Shown piece by piece: positions 1 to 8,015 of a DNA stretch of 64,000 bases. Numbering within the stretch: the stretch's first letter is position 1; every line of letters starts with the position of its first letter. The position numbers and the translations under genes are program-made. This DNA is from an uncultured Acidobacteriia bacterium (lineage in GTDB: Bacteria > Acidobacteriota > Terriglobia > Bryobacterales > Bryobacteraceae): positions 24,917 through 88,916 of the forward strand of contig CAIUOG010000119.1 of NCBI GenBank assembly GCA_903900705.1, given 5' to 3'. The notes under the pieces were generated by a model. The model was not told the origin of the DNA, did no database searches, and saw only the letters and a program-made list of their open reading frames with translations.

Positions 1-173
1 TTGCCGTTTTTGTCTTTCACGATGACGGCCTCCACCACGAGCTGCGTGTTGGTGGTGAACTTCACGACACCGTCATTCGACTGTGTGGCGTTGGACTGAG
101 AAGAGGCCGCCTGCTGGCCGGTAAGGGGCAGCAGAAAGACGAGCAAAGAGGCGATCAGTTGCCGGATCATCAT
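1..173 (-). CDS. VWFA-related acidobacterial protein, N-terminal fragment
   Basis: Only the first 57 codons lie in the window and the gene runs off the left edge. The ATG at 173 overlaps the TAA stop of the upstream receptor gene (TAATG), so the two are probably translationally coupled; a second ATG follows at once. Residues 1-20 form a secretion signal (Met-Met-Ile-Arg, then a Leu/Ile/Ala core ending near Thr-Gly-Gln-Gln). The mature start carries a beta-strand like VVEAVIVKDKNG, which resembles the opening of the VWFA-related proteins typical of Acidobacteria (TIGR03436 style). The von Willebrand A core itself is outside the window, so the family call is an inference from this short piece. 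Confidence 0.6.
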   Translation of the reverse strand, partial: MMIRQLIASLLVFLLPLTGQQAASSQSNATQSNDGVVKFTTNTQLVVEAVIVKDKNG

Positions 174-3100
174 TAAAACCTCACCCGGACGTTGGCGCTT
201 ACCGTCCTCATTGGATTTGCCGCATTGGGCAGGCCGAACTGGGAGCTTGTGACCGTGGTGTTCCAGCTGGGGAACGTCACGTGGTTCAGGGCGTTGGCGG
301 CGTCCAGGCGAACGTCCATCGTCACCCGGTCATGCAGCGGGAAGGTACGCGCCATGGAAGCGCCGAGGTTGAACTGGCCCGGGCCGGTGATGGAATTGCG
401 CCCGGCGTTGCCCCACTGTCCCGCGGCGGGTGCGCGGTACGCAGCCGGGTTCAGGAAGAGCCCGGTGGGGGCGCCGTAAAGCGCCGCGCCGGTGTAATCC
501 GGCCGGATGCTGCCCGTGACGCCGGTGCCGATCACGTTTGCCACATAGACCGGCGTGAGCGGCATGCCGCTGCCCGCCGTGATCTGCGTGCTGATGGTCC
601 ATTCTTTGAAGGCCGCGCCGCGCCAGCCCGTCATCAGCGCGCCGCCCTTCACGCCGACTCCCGTGCTGTACTGCGTCTGCACCGTCAGCACATGGCGCTG
701 GTCGAAGTTCGAAAGTCCGCGTTCGCCGCGCAGGTTCAGCCAGTTCTGGGCGATGAGTGAGCCGCCCTGCCCGCGCCCGCCCAGTGCCGCATCGTCAAGC
801 GCTTTCGAGAAGACGTATTGCGCGGTGGCGGTGATGCCGTTGTGCAGGCGGCGACGCAACTGGAACTGTCCGGATTCTTTGGAGGAATTGCCGTTGGACG
901 TCAGGTAGGTATAGCCGGCCTGGCAGGCGGGGCAGGGGTTCGGCGCGCCTGTTGGATAGGTATTCGGCAGGAAGGCCTGCTGCGCGCGGGTGCCTTTGAT
1001 GCCCAGGTAAGTCGTTGTCATGACGAGCGAGCCGGGCAGATCGCGCTGCACCTGCAATTGCCAGCTCTGCGCGTAGCCGATTCGGAAGTTCGGGTCCACC
1101 GCGAACGTGTTGGGCGTGGTGGTGGGCGAAAAAACGAAGCCATTTGCGAGGGTCAGGGGATTCGCGGCGGTGTTCTGCACGCTCAGACTCTTCGAGAGCG
1201 GGGATTGCTGCGCCATCCGGCTGGCGATCGACTGGTAGACCGAAGTGTCATACGTGATGCCGTAGCCGCCGCGCACCACGAGCGACGAGCCCGGGATGGG
1301 CCGCCACGCAATGCCGATGCGCGGCTGGATGGCGTGCTTGTCGGGATTCACCAGGGAGTCGGCGAAGCGCAGGCCGGTGAGCGAGCCGGTGGGGCTGTTG
1401 GCGATCACGGGAGCTTCGGCGCTGAAGCCGGGCTTGATGTCGAGATTCACGAGCCGGCCGTACTTTTCGGTGGTCGGGGCGTTGTACTCCCAGCGCGCGC
1501 CGATGTTGAGGGTGAAGGACGGCGTCAACCGCCAGTCGTCCGTCATGTAGAGGTCATAGAGCGCGGAGCGGAAGTATTTGTCGGCATTGCCGAAGGCGAT
1601 GGAGCTGGTGTCCGGGGTGCCACGCAGAAAGTCGCCGAAGTCGGAACCGGTGGCCGCGCCGGTGAAGGCAAAGCTGCCGCGGGGATCCTGCTGGCCGAGG
1701 AAGTTCGATTGCAGCTTTTTGTAGTCGCCCCCGAAGGTAAAGTTATGCGGGGAGCGGTTGAAGTAGCCGTTGAAGCCGCCCGCGGCGGTCTGGCTCCGGT
1801 TGTAGGACTGCTGTGCATCGGACAGGGGATAGATGCCGCTGGCGAAGCTGAGAGCCGGGGGCCCCCAGTTCAGAGCGTCCTGGTTGTTGCCGGTGATGCC
1901 GGCCGCGCCGGAGACGTTGGTGCGATTCGCGAAGTACGGCGTGCTGCGCTGCGCCAGGCGGTTGAACTGGAGCTTGTAGGTGGCAAAGAAGCGCTGGCTG
2001 AAACGGTGCGCCCAGTTGACCGTGATGTCGAATCCGGAGGAACTGTTGGTGTCAGTGAAGCCGAACAGGCTGTTCGATTCCCCGCGAATGCTCTGAAAGC
2101 CGAAGGTGCCGAACACCTGGTTGCTCCGCCCGAGGGTCTTCGAAAGGCGCGCCTGCACGCTGTCCTGATCGCTGACGCCAGTGAGCGCGGTCTGGTAGTT
2201 GTAACGGCCGATGGCGTTGAAGTTCGGGAGAGGATAGAACTTCAGCAGCGCGAGCGCCTGGGGACTGATCAGGCTGGCTGGTATGACGCCCGTTCCGGTG
2301 TCGCCATCGCGCTGCGCCTGCGTTGGCACCAGCGCGGAGACCGTGTTGGCGTTGCGATTCCGCTGGGACTGGTAAGCGATAAAAAAGGCGGGCGGCGTGG
2401 GCGAGTTGATCAGGTGGGGAATGCGCAGGGGGCCGCCGAAGGTGCCCATCACCTGCAGATGGGTGTAGGCTGGCTTCGGCGTGTCCTGGCCGGTGAGCGA
2501 GTAATTGCGGGCATCGAGAGCGGCATTTCCGAGTACAAAACCGGCGCTGCCGTTGTAGAGCGAGCCGGGTCCGCGACGGTTATTGCCGAACGCGCCGGAC
2601 ATCCCGAACGGAGAAACGGCGGCGTTATTGGAGCTGCCGTTGATGGCGAAGGAGTCTGCCGAGCTTTGATTGGCGTCGCTGGGCGCGGCCACGGTGTCGG
2701 CGGTCGGCGGTGCGGCGGAAGCCTTCACGTCTGTGCGCTGGAAGCCGGCTTGCGGGGTTGCCGCGACGGTCGGTTTGGAATTCTTTTTGCCTTTTGCCGG
2801 CGCCTTGTTTTCCGTCACCACGGTGGTGGGCGCGGGAGTTGGCGGCGCGGGTGGGGCGGCCGGCGCACTCGCCCTGATCTCGTCGAAGGGCAACAGTTTC
2901 AGTTCCCATTCCAAAGCCGGCGCGGACGCGGACACCGTGACGGTCTGTTTGAGAGGCGCGAAGCAGAGCATGTCCACTTCCATTGACCAGACGCCATCCG
3001 GGAGATCCGGAAACGAGTAGGCGCCGTCCGGGTTCGTGACAGCCGTGAATTTCTTTGCCTCCGGCGCAGCGCCCTGGCCCGCCGTGATGGTTGCCGTGAT

Positions 3101-3214
3101 GGTTGCCGTGATTGTTGCGCCCGGAACCGGCAGGCCGGCGAACTTCACCGTGCCCTTCTGTTCCGTGGCGAAAAGACCGGTTGCAAACAGCAAAATGAGG
3201 AACAACTTACGCAT
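173..3214 (-). CDS. TonB-dependent receptor-like outer-membrane protein with N-terminal regulatory-like domain
   Basis: A 1013-residue protein with a signal peptide (MRKLFLILLFATGLFA). Residues 19-110 look like a carboxypeptidase-regulatory/Cna-B beta-sandwich (PVPGATITAT, then TNPDGAYSFPDLPDG). A Pro/Ala/Thr-rich linker (about 110-190) leads into a long beta-barrel-type region with many aromatic, Asn and Gly residues, ending in the outer-membrane-like terminus VSANVRVRF. This matches the Oar-like receptors abundant in Acidobacteria, thought to import or bind oligomers at the outer membrane; the substrate cannot be read from sequence. A TTGACA-like -35 lies on the minus strand at 3258-3263 but no good -10 follows. 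It precedes and overlaps the VWFA-related gene. It carries a 12-base tandem repeat near its 5' end. Confidence 0.85.
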   Translation of the reverse strand: MRKLFLILLFATGLFATEQKGTVKFAGLPVPGATITATITATITAGQGAAPEAKKFTAVTNPDGAYSFPDLPDGVWSMEVDMLCFAPLKQTVTVSASAPALEWELKLLPFDEIRASAPAAPPAPPTPAPTTVVTENKAPAKGKKNSKPTVAATPQAGFQRTDVKASAAPPTADTVAAPSDANQSSADSFAINGSSNNAAVSPFGMSGAFGNNRRGPGSLYNGSAGFVLGNAALDARNYSLTGQDTPKPAYTHLQVMGTFGGPLRIPHLINSPTPPAFFIAYQSQRNRNANTVSALVPTQAQRDGDTGTGVIPASLISPQALALLKFYPLPNFNAIGRYNYQTALTGVSDQDSVQARLSKTLGRSNQVFGTFGFQSIRGESNSLFGFTDTNSSSGFDITVNWAHRFSQRFFATYKLQFNRLAQRSTPYFANRTNVSGAAGITGNNQDALNWGPPALSFASGIYPLSDAQQSYNRSQTAAGGFNGYFNRSPHNFTFGGDYKKLQSNFLGQQDPRGSFAFTGAATGSDFGDFLRGTPDTSSIAFGNADKYFRSALYDLYMTDDWRLTPSFTLNIGARWEYNAPTTEKYGRLVNLDIKPGFSAEAPVIANSPTGSLTGLRFADSLVNPDKHAIQPRIGIAWRPIPGSSLVVRGGYGITYDTSVYQSIASRMAQQSPLSKSLSVQNTAANPLTLANGFVFSPTTTPNTFAVDPNFRIGYAQSWQLQVQRDLPGSLVMTTTYLGIKGTRAQQAFLPNTYPTGAPNPCPACQAGYTYLTSNGNSSKESGQFQLRRRLHNGITATAQYVFSKALDDAALGGRGQGGSLIAQNWLNLRGERGLSNFDQRHVLTVQTQYSTGVGVKGGALMTGWRGAAFKEWTISTQITAGSGMPLTPVYVANVIGTGVTGSIRPDYTGAALYGAPTGLFLNPAAYRAPAAGQWGNAGRNSITGPGQFNLGASMARTFPLHDRVTMDVRLDAANALNHVTFPSWNTTVTSSQFGLPNAANPMRTVSANVRVRF
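3081..3116 (-). repeat. Three-copy 12-base tandem repeat inside the receptor gene
   Basis: The plus-strand unit GCCGTGATGGTT occurs at 3081-3092 and 3093-3104, and with one change at 3105-3116. In the protein it gives three in-frame Ala-Thr-Ile-Thr units at the start of the regulatory-like domain. Copy-number change would keep the frame. Confidence 0.9.
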
Positions 3215-3361
3215 GCGCGGCGGATTCTCCGATCACCACAACCTCTGTAGACTCCAGTGTCAACTACTTTGGACGCTGCCCGAAAGATCCCGTCCTTAAG
3301 CTATTCCGAAGCAAACGTCCCAAAAGTTCCGCGAAAGTCACCGGACGCTACAATTAAGGGA

Positions 3362-4282
3362 ATGTCTATGGTCGTCGTTGGCTCCGTCGCGTATGACGGC
3401 GTCGAAACCCCGCACGGAAAAGTGGAGCGTATGCTTGGTGGCGCGGCCACCTATATCGCCCTTTCCGCCAGCTTCTTCACGCAGCCCAAAATCGTCGCGG
3501 TCGTCGGCGAGGATTTCGCCCAGGAAGATACGGATCTTCTGGTCTCGAAAGGCATCGATCTGACCGGTCTGGAGCGGGTGCCCGGGAAGTGTTTCTTCTG
3601 GGCGGGCAAGTACTCGCCGGATATGAATGACCGCGAGACGCTGGTTACGGACCTGAACGTTTTCGCCGATTTCAATCCGAAGCTGCCGGACTCCTATAAA
3701 TCGACTCCCTATCTGCTGCTGGGCAATATTCAGCCGGGGCTGCAGAAGGCCGTGAAGGCGCAGATGGATCCGTCGGTCCGGCTGGTGGGCGGCGACACGA
3801 TGAACTACTGGATTGCCGATTTCCGCAGCCAGTTGCTGGAAACGATTGCGGAATGGGACTTCCTGCTGATCAACGACGGCGAAGCGCGCATGCTTTCGGG
3901 CGAGAACAACCTGAAAAAGGCCGCCGCGAAGATTATGGACATGGGGCCGAACACGCTGGTGATCAAGCGCGGGGAATACGGCGCAATCCTGTGGCGTCGG
4001 GACGGCCATTTCATGGTGCCCGGCTATCTTCTGGAAGACGTTTTCGACCCCACGGGCGCGGGTGACTGCTTTGCCGGCGGCTTCATGGGGTATCTGGCGG
4101 GCCAGGGGATCGACCTGAAAGATCCGAAAGTGGATCACAACGAAGTCCGCAAGGCCGTGATTTACGGTTCCGTGATGGGCAGTTTCTGCTGCGAACGCTT
4201 CGGAGTCGACCGGTTCCGCACGCTGACCCGCAGTGAGATTGATGGCCGCTTCGAAGAATTCAAAGCCTTCACGTCGTTCTAA
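3362..4282 (+). CDS. PfkB-family carbohydrate/nucleoside kinase
   Basis: A 306-residue sugar kinase. The N-terminus has the PfkB strand and Gly motif (VVVGSVAYDG, then MLGGAATYIA) and the C-terminal half carries the family signature DPTGAGDCFAGGF, with Asp235 as the expected catalytic base. The frame is open upstream to 3257, but the ATG at 3362 starts exactly where the family begins. A TACAAT hexamer ends 7 bases before this ATG and no well-spaced Shine-Dalgarno exists, so the message may be leaderless. The substrate is undetermined; members act on ribose, adenosine, fructose-phosphates and others. It opens a run of four same-strand genes with overlaps or small gaps, of which the others deal with envelope sugars, which hints at a link to sugar metabolism. 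Confidence 0.88.
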   Translation: MSMVVVGSVAYDGVETPHGKVERMLGGAATYIALSASFFTQPKIVAVVGEDFAQEDTDLLVSKGIDLTGLERVPGKCFFWAGKYSPDMNDRETLVTDLNVFADFNPKLPDSYKSTPYLLLGNIQPGLQKAVKAQMDPSVRLVGGDTMNYWIADFRSQLLETIAEWDFLLINDGEARMLSGENNLKKAAAKIMDMGPNTLVIKRGEYGAILWRRDGHFMVPGYLLEDVFDPTGAGDCFAGGFMGYLAGQGIDLKDPKVDHNEVRKAVIYGSVMGSFCCERFGVDRFRTLTRSEIDGRFEEFKAFTSF

Positions 4283-5813
4283 TTCTTCCTCCGCCCCCGG
4301 CAACGGCGCGCCGGCCACGCTTCTCTGCCTGGCCGTCTGCCTTGCCGTGATGGCGGCGGCGGTCGCGTATTTCTTTGAGACCGGCGCCACTCTCTACTCC
4401 GGCGATGCCGAGGCGCACCTGAATATTGCGCGGCGGATTGTCGATTCCCGCACGCCCGGCTGGGCGCAGATCGGCACCACCTGGCTGCCGCTTCCCCACC
4501 TGCTGATGCTGCCGCTGGTCCGGCTGGACTGGTACTGGAAAACGGGTCTGGGCGGCGCGATTCCCTCCGGAATTCTGATGGCGGTCGCCGCCACCTTCCT
4601 GTTCGCGGCCATGCGCCGCGTTTTTGGCGATGCGCTGCCCGGCGTGGCGGCGGCTGCGATTTTCCTGCTGAATCCGAACACGCTGTATCTCGGTTCCATC
4701 CCCATGACGGAGCCCGCGCTTTATGCCTCACTGTTCGCGCTGCTCTATTTCACGGTCCGTTTTGGTGACACGCAGGGCTGGGGCGCGCTGCTTGGCGCGG
4801 GTCTGGCGGCCTGTGCGGGAACCCTCACGCGTTATGAGGCCTGGTTCCTGCTGCCGTTTGCCGCGCTCTATATCTGGATCAAGGCGCCGGGAAAGCGCTG
4901 GGCGTCCGCGGCGGTGTTCTGCGGGATCGCGGGAGCCGGGCCGCTGCTCTGGTTCTGGCATAACTGGTGGTACTTTGGCGATCCGCTGTATTTTTACCGG
5001 GGGCCGTGGTCGGCCCGCGCCATTCAGGGGAAGGCCACTTATCCGGGAAAGGGCGACTGGCGGAAGGCGGCGTATTACTTCTTTGAGGCCGGGCGGCTTG
5101 TGGTGGGGCTGCCCGGTTTGGTGATTGGGGCAGTGGGCTTTCTCGCCGGGTTTGCCACACGGCGCGCCCATTGGGCCCTGCTGCTGCTGGCGCTGCCCCC
5201 CGCCTTCTATATCTGGAGCATTCATTCTTCCGCGACGCCGGTATTTGTGCCGCAGCTGGAGCCGCATGGCTGGTACAACATTCGCTATGCAATGGCCTTC
5301 CTGCCGCTGGCCGCCATGGGCGCGGCGGCGCTGGTGAAGTTCGTGCCGCGGTTCGGGAAGGCGGCGGTGGTGGTGCTGCTGGCGATTTCGCTTTCACCCT
5401 TTGCGCTCGACTGGAAATCGCCCGGCATCATCTGGCAGGAGGCGGAAATCAACTCCCGGGGCCGCCGGGAATGGACCGCGCAGGCGGTGGCGTTCCTCCG
5501 GGTGGCCCGCGGTCCGCACGAAACCTTCTTTACCAGCTTCAACGACATGACGGCGATTTACCGCACGCTCGGCATCCCGTTGCGCGAAACGCTGACCGGC
5601 GACAACGGCACGCAGTTCATGATGGCGCAGGCGCGGCCCGAGTTCTTCCTGTGGGAGGACTGGGCTCTGGTGATGGGCGGCGATACCGTGCAGGGCATTA
5701 TCGACAAGGCCCGGCTGCGCGGCCCGAAGTATGAACTCAGCCGCCGCATATTCGTGAAGAATCAACCAGTCATTGAGATTTATCACCGACTTTATGAAGA
5801 TCCCCTTCGTTAA
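4242..5813 (+). CDS. GT-C type membrane glycosyltransferase (GT39/ArnT-like)
   Basis: About 523 residues and strongly hydrophobic, with roughly ten or more membrane spans. After the first span comes an acidic loop, SGDAEAHLNIARRI, followed by TTWLPLPHLL. This is the arrangement of polyprenyl-phosphate-sugar-dependent glycosyltransferases of the GT-C superfamily, where an acidic residue in the first periplasmic loop is catalytic. A soluble C-terminal part (from about residue 400) contains RETLTGDNGTQFM. The start is ambiguous: ATG 4242 is chosen, with GTG 4233 as the alternative. Both lie inside the end of the PfkB gene, implying coupling. The expected role is transfer of a sugar from a lipid carrier to an envelope acceptor; donor and acceptor are unknown. 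Its stop overlaps the start of the DapF-like gene by 20 bases. Confidence 0.8.
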   Translation: MAASKNSKPSRRSNSSSAPGNGAPATLLCLAVCLAVMAAAVAYFFETGATLYSGDAEAHLNIARRIVDSRTPGWAQIGTTWLPLPHLLMLPLVRLDWYWKTGLGGAIPSGILMAVAATFLFAAMRRVFGDALPGVAAAAIFLLNPNTLYLGSIPMTEPALYASLFALLYFTVRFGDTQGWGALLGAGLAACAGTLTRYEAWFLLPFAALYIWIKAPGKRWASAAVFCGIAGAGPLLWFWHNWWYFGDPLYFYRGPWSARAIQGKATYPGKGDWRKAAYYFFEAGRLVVGLPGLVIGAVGFLAGFATRRAHWALLLLALPPAFYIWSIHSSATPVFVPQLEPHGWYNIRYAMAFLPLAAMGAAALVKFVPRFGKAAVVVLLAISLSPFALDWKSPGIIWQEAEINSRGRREWTAQAVAFLRVARGPHETFFTSFNDMTAIYRTLGIPLRETLTGDNGTQFMMAQARPEFFLWEDWALVMGGDTVQGIIDKARLRGPKYELSRRIFVKNQPVIEIYHRLYEDPLR

Positions 5814-6588
5814 ACTCCACGGCGCAAAGAACGACTTTCTGCTGACTTTCGTCGAAGACGCTCCCTCGCAGAATCTTCCGGAGATCGCCATCGCCATTTG
5901 TGATCGCTACACGGGCGTGGGGGGCGATGGCTGGATGCTGGTGGATCGCGCCGGCGGTCCCGGCTACGACGCCTCGATTCGTCTGTTCAATTCCGATGGC
6001 AGCGAGCCCGAGCTTTCCGGCAACGGCACGCGCTGCGCCGGAGCACTGCTGCTGCTCGACCGCGAGGAGGGCGAGGTTCGCATCCGCACCGGAGCGGGCA
6101 TCAAGCACCTGCGCCTGATCGGTCGCAATGGCCCGGAATACCTGTTCGAAATGAACATGGGGACGATTCGCGTGGTGGAATTGCACGCCACGGTGCAGGG
6201 TCGCGATGCGGTAATTGTGGACGCCGGGAATCCTCAATGCGCCATGCCGGTGGAGAGTTTTGACTTCGACTGGCGCTCGGTGGGCGCGGCGGTGGAGCGC
6301 GATGCGCGCTTCGCGAACCGTACGAATGTCTCGTTCATCCGGCCGGTGGATCGGCACACCATCGAAGTCCGCATCTGGGAGCGCGGGGCGGGGGAGACGA
6401 ACAGTTCCGGCACCGGGTCCACCGGCGCTGCTGTTGCCGCGGTTGCCCGTGGCATGGCCGAAAGTCCTGTGACTGTTCGTACAGTGGCGGGGCCGCTGGT
6501 GCTCACGCTGGGCGAAGAGGCTTCCCTGCGGGGTCCGGCGGAGTTGGTTGCCACCGGAACTTACCACCATGAGATTATAAAGGCGTAA
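5794..6588 (+). CDS. Diaminopimelate epimerase-fold protein lacking both catalytic cysteines
   Basis: 264 residues, the normal length for DapF. The family landmarks are KLHGAKNDF at the N-terminus, GVGGDG, LFNSDGSE, the first active-site loop ELSGNGTRC and the second one ERGAGETNSSGTGS. In characterised DapF a Cys precedes GNG and another precedes G-T/S-G, and the two act as the acid/base pair for LL- to meso-diaminopimelate. Here both are Ser (Ser75 and Ser205). The substrate-binding loops are otherwise kept, so this is not a decayed gene. It may be a weak epimerase, an isomerase or eliminase on another substrate, or a binding protein. The start ATG 5794 is set by homology; an in-frame extension to 5773 is unlikely. 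It lies between a glycosyltransferase and a UDP-sugar dehydrogenase, apparently in one operon. No other DapF is in this window. Confidence 0.85.
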   Translation: MKIPFVKLHGAKNDFLLTFVEDAPSQNLPEIAIAICDRYTGVGGDGWMLVDRAGGPGYDASIRLFNSDGSEPELSGNGTRCAGALLLLDREEGEVRIRTGAGIKHLRLIGRNGPEYLFEMNMGTIRVVELHATVQGRDAVIVDAGNPQCAMPVESFDFDWRSVGAAVERDARFANRTNVSFIRPVDRHTIEVRIWERGAGETNSSGTGSTGAAVAAVARGMAESPVTVRTVAGPLVLTLGEEASLRGPAELVATGTYHHEIIKA

Positions 6589-6603
6589 TTACGAAGGATT
6601 CAA

Positions 6604-7893
6604 ATGAGCCTCTCTGAAAAAATCCTCGCAAAAAAAGCGAGCGTTGGCGTTGTGGGCCTTGGCTACGTCGGCCTCCCTCTCGCTGTGGAATTTGCCCTTG
6701 CGGGCTTTCATGTCACCGGCATCGATCTGAACGCGGACAAAGTGGCCCGCGTCAACGCCGGCGACTCCTATGTGGGCGATGTCCCTTCTTCCGTGCTGGC
6801 TCCTCTGGTGCAGCAGGGTCTTATCAAGGCGACCACCGATTTCGCGTGTCTGGCGGAACTGGACACGGTCAACATTGCGGTTCCCACCCCCCTGCGCAAG
6901 ACCAAAGACCCGGACATGAGCTACATTGTGTCGGCGACCGAGGAAATTGCGAAGTACATTCACCAGGGCATGCTGGTGATTCTGGAATCGACCACCTACC
7001 CCGGCACGACGGATGAACTGGTCCTGCCGATGCTCGAAAAGTCCGGCCTCAAGGTAGGCGAAGACTTCTATCTGTGCTTCTCGCCGGAACGCGTGGATCC
7101 GGGCAATCCCAAGTTCCAGACAAAAAATATCCCGAAAGTGGTGGGCGGCAAGACCCCGGTTTGCACGGAGTTGGGCGCGCTGTTCTATGCGCAGGCGCTG
7201 GAACACGTGGTGCCCGTGAGTTCCACCCAGGTTGCGGAAATGGTGAAGCTGCTTGAAAACACCTTCCGCATGATCAATATCGGTCTGGTGAACGAGATTG
7301 CCGTGATGTGTGATGGCATGGGGATCGACGTCTGGGAGATTATCGACGCGGCGGCCACCAAGCCCTTTGGTTTCATGCCTTTCTACCCCGGCCCGGGGCT
7401 GGGCGGTCACTGCATTCCGATCGATCCGTTCTATCTTTCGTGGAAGAGCAAGCAGTCCGGCATCGAAGCCCGGTTTATCGAACTGGCGGGTTATATCAAC
7501 GGTCAGATGCCGCATTTTGTCGCCACCAAGGTGCAGAATGCGCTGAATGAAGTCTGCAAGTCGGTGAAGGGTTCGAAGATTGTGATCTATGGCGTCGCTT
7601 ACAAGCGCGACATTGATGACGTGCGCGAATCCCCGGCGCTCGATATTATTCACCTGCTCAAGAAACGCGGTGCGGAGATCAGCTACATCGATCCTTATGT
7701 CCACCAGATCCGCTTCGATGGCGAGATTATCCATTCGAGCGGCGATGAAGCGCTCTCCGCGGCGGACTGCGTTGTGATCGTGACCGACCACAAGTGTTTC
7801 GACTATGCGGCGCTGCTCGAAAAAGCCAGTCTGATTGTGGATACGCGGAATGCGCTGAAGGGTGTGAAGTCCGACAAAGTCTTCCGCCTGTAA
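6604..7893 (+). CDS. UDP-N-acetylhexosamine 6-dehydrogenase (WbpA/WecC-like)
   Basis: 429 residues. An N-terminal NAD-binding Rossmann fold has GLGYVGLPLAVEFALAGF (from about residue 20). The central part has ESTTYPGTTDE and SPERVDPGN. The active-site motif GLGGHCIPIDPFY carries the catalytic Cys270, and the C-terminal UDP-binding domain contains YGVAYKRDIDDVRESPA. These features place it with enzymes that oxidise UDP-GlcNAc or UDP-ManNAc twice at C6 to the uronic acid, rather than with UDP-glucose dehydrogenase, where the motif is usually FGGSCFPKD. The product feeds surface polysaccharide synthesis in the cytoplasm. AAGGATTCAA just ahead of the ATG provides a Shine-Dalgarno. It follows the DapF-like gene by 15 bases and is probably co-transcribed. 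Confidence 0.9.
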   Translation: MSLSEKILAKKASVGVVGLGYVGLPLAVEFALAGFHVTGIDLNADKVARVNAGDSYVGDVPSSVLAPLVQQGLIKATTDFACLAELDTVNIAVPTPLRKTKDPDMSYIVSATEEIAKYIHQGMLVILESTTYPGTTDELVLPMLEKSGLKVGEDFYLCFSPERVDPGNPKFQTKNIPKVVGGKTPVCTELGALFYAQALEHVVPVSSTQVAEMVKLLENTFRMINIGLVNEIAVMCDGMGIDVWEIIDAAATKPFGFMPFYPGPGLGGHCIPIDPFYLSWKSKQSGIEARFIELAGYINGQMPHFVATKVQNALNEVCKSVKGSKIVIYGVAYKRDIDDVRESPALDIIHLLKKRGAEISYIDPYVHQIRFDGEIIHSSGDEALSAADCVVIVTDHKCFDYAALLEKASLIVDTRNALKGVKSDKVFRL

Positions 7894-7938
7894 GGCGACT
7901 CCTGGCGTTCGCCCGGGTTCTTTGTACTGTTCCGTCGC

Positions 7939-7990
7939 CTCCCGAGGGGTAGAAAGTCCGGCACCCATTGACTTTCTACCCCCGCGGGAG
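7939..7990. other. Strong two-part hairpin between the UDP-sugar dehydrogenase and FecR-like genes
   Basis: A perfect 13-base inverted repeat, GGGGTAGAAAGTC at 7946-7958 and its complement at 7970-7982, surrounds an 11-base loop. A further 6-base stem (CTCCCG 7939-7944 with CGGGAG 7985-7990) extends it through a small internal loop. No T-run follows, so it is not a classical intrinsic terminator. It could end the upstream transcript, protect its 3' end, or sit in the 5' leader of the FecR-like gene. Confidence 0.75.
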
Positions 7991-8015
7991 GATCATCAAC
8001 GACAAGGGGAATTCT

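Noticed and set aside
818..2986. 722-residue open frame antisense to the first receptor gene
   Set aside because: It is a high-GC shadow of the minus-strand gene: Arg/Gly/Ala-rich, no family pattern, no ribosome site.
3257..3361. In-frame upstream extension of the PfkB kinase
   Set aside because: Family homology begins at 3362 and a possible -10 lies inside the extension.
6589..7968. 459-residue minus-strand frame opposite the UDP-sugar dehydrogenase
   Set aside because: The plus strand carries the complete dehydrogenase motif set.
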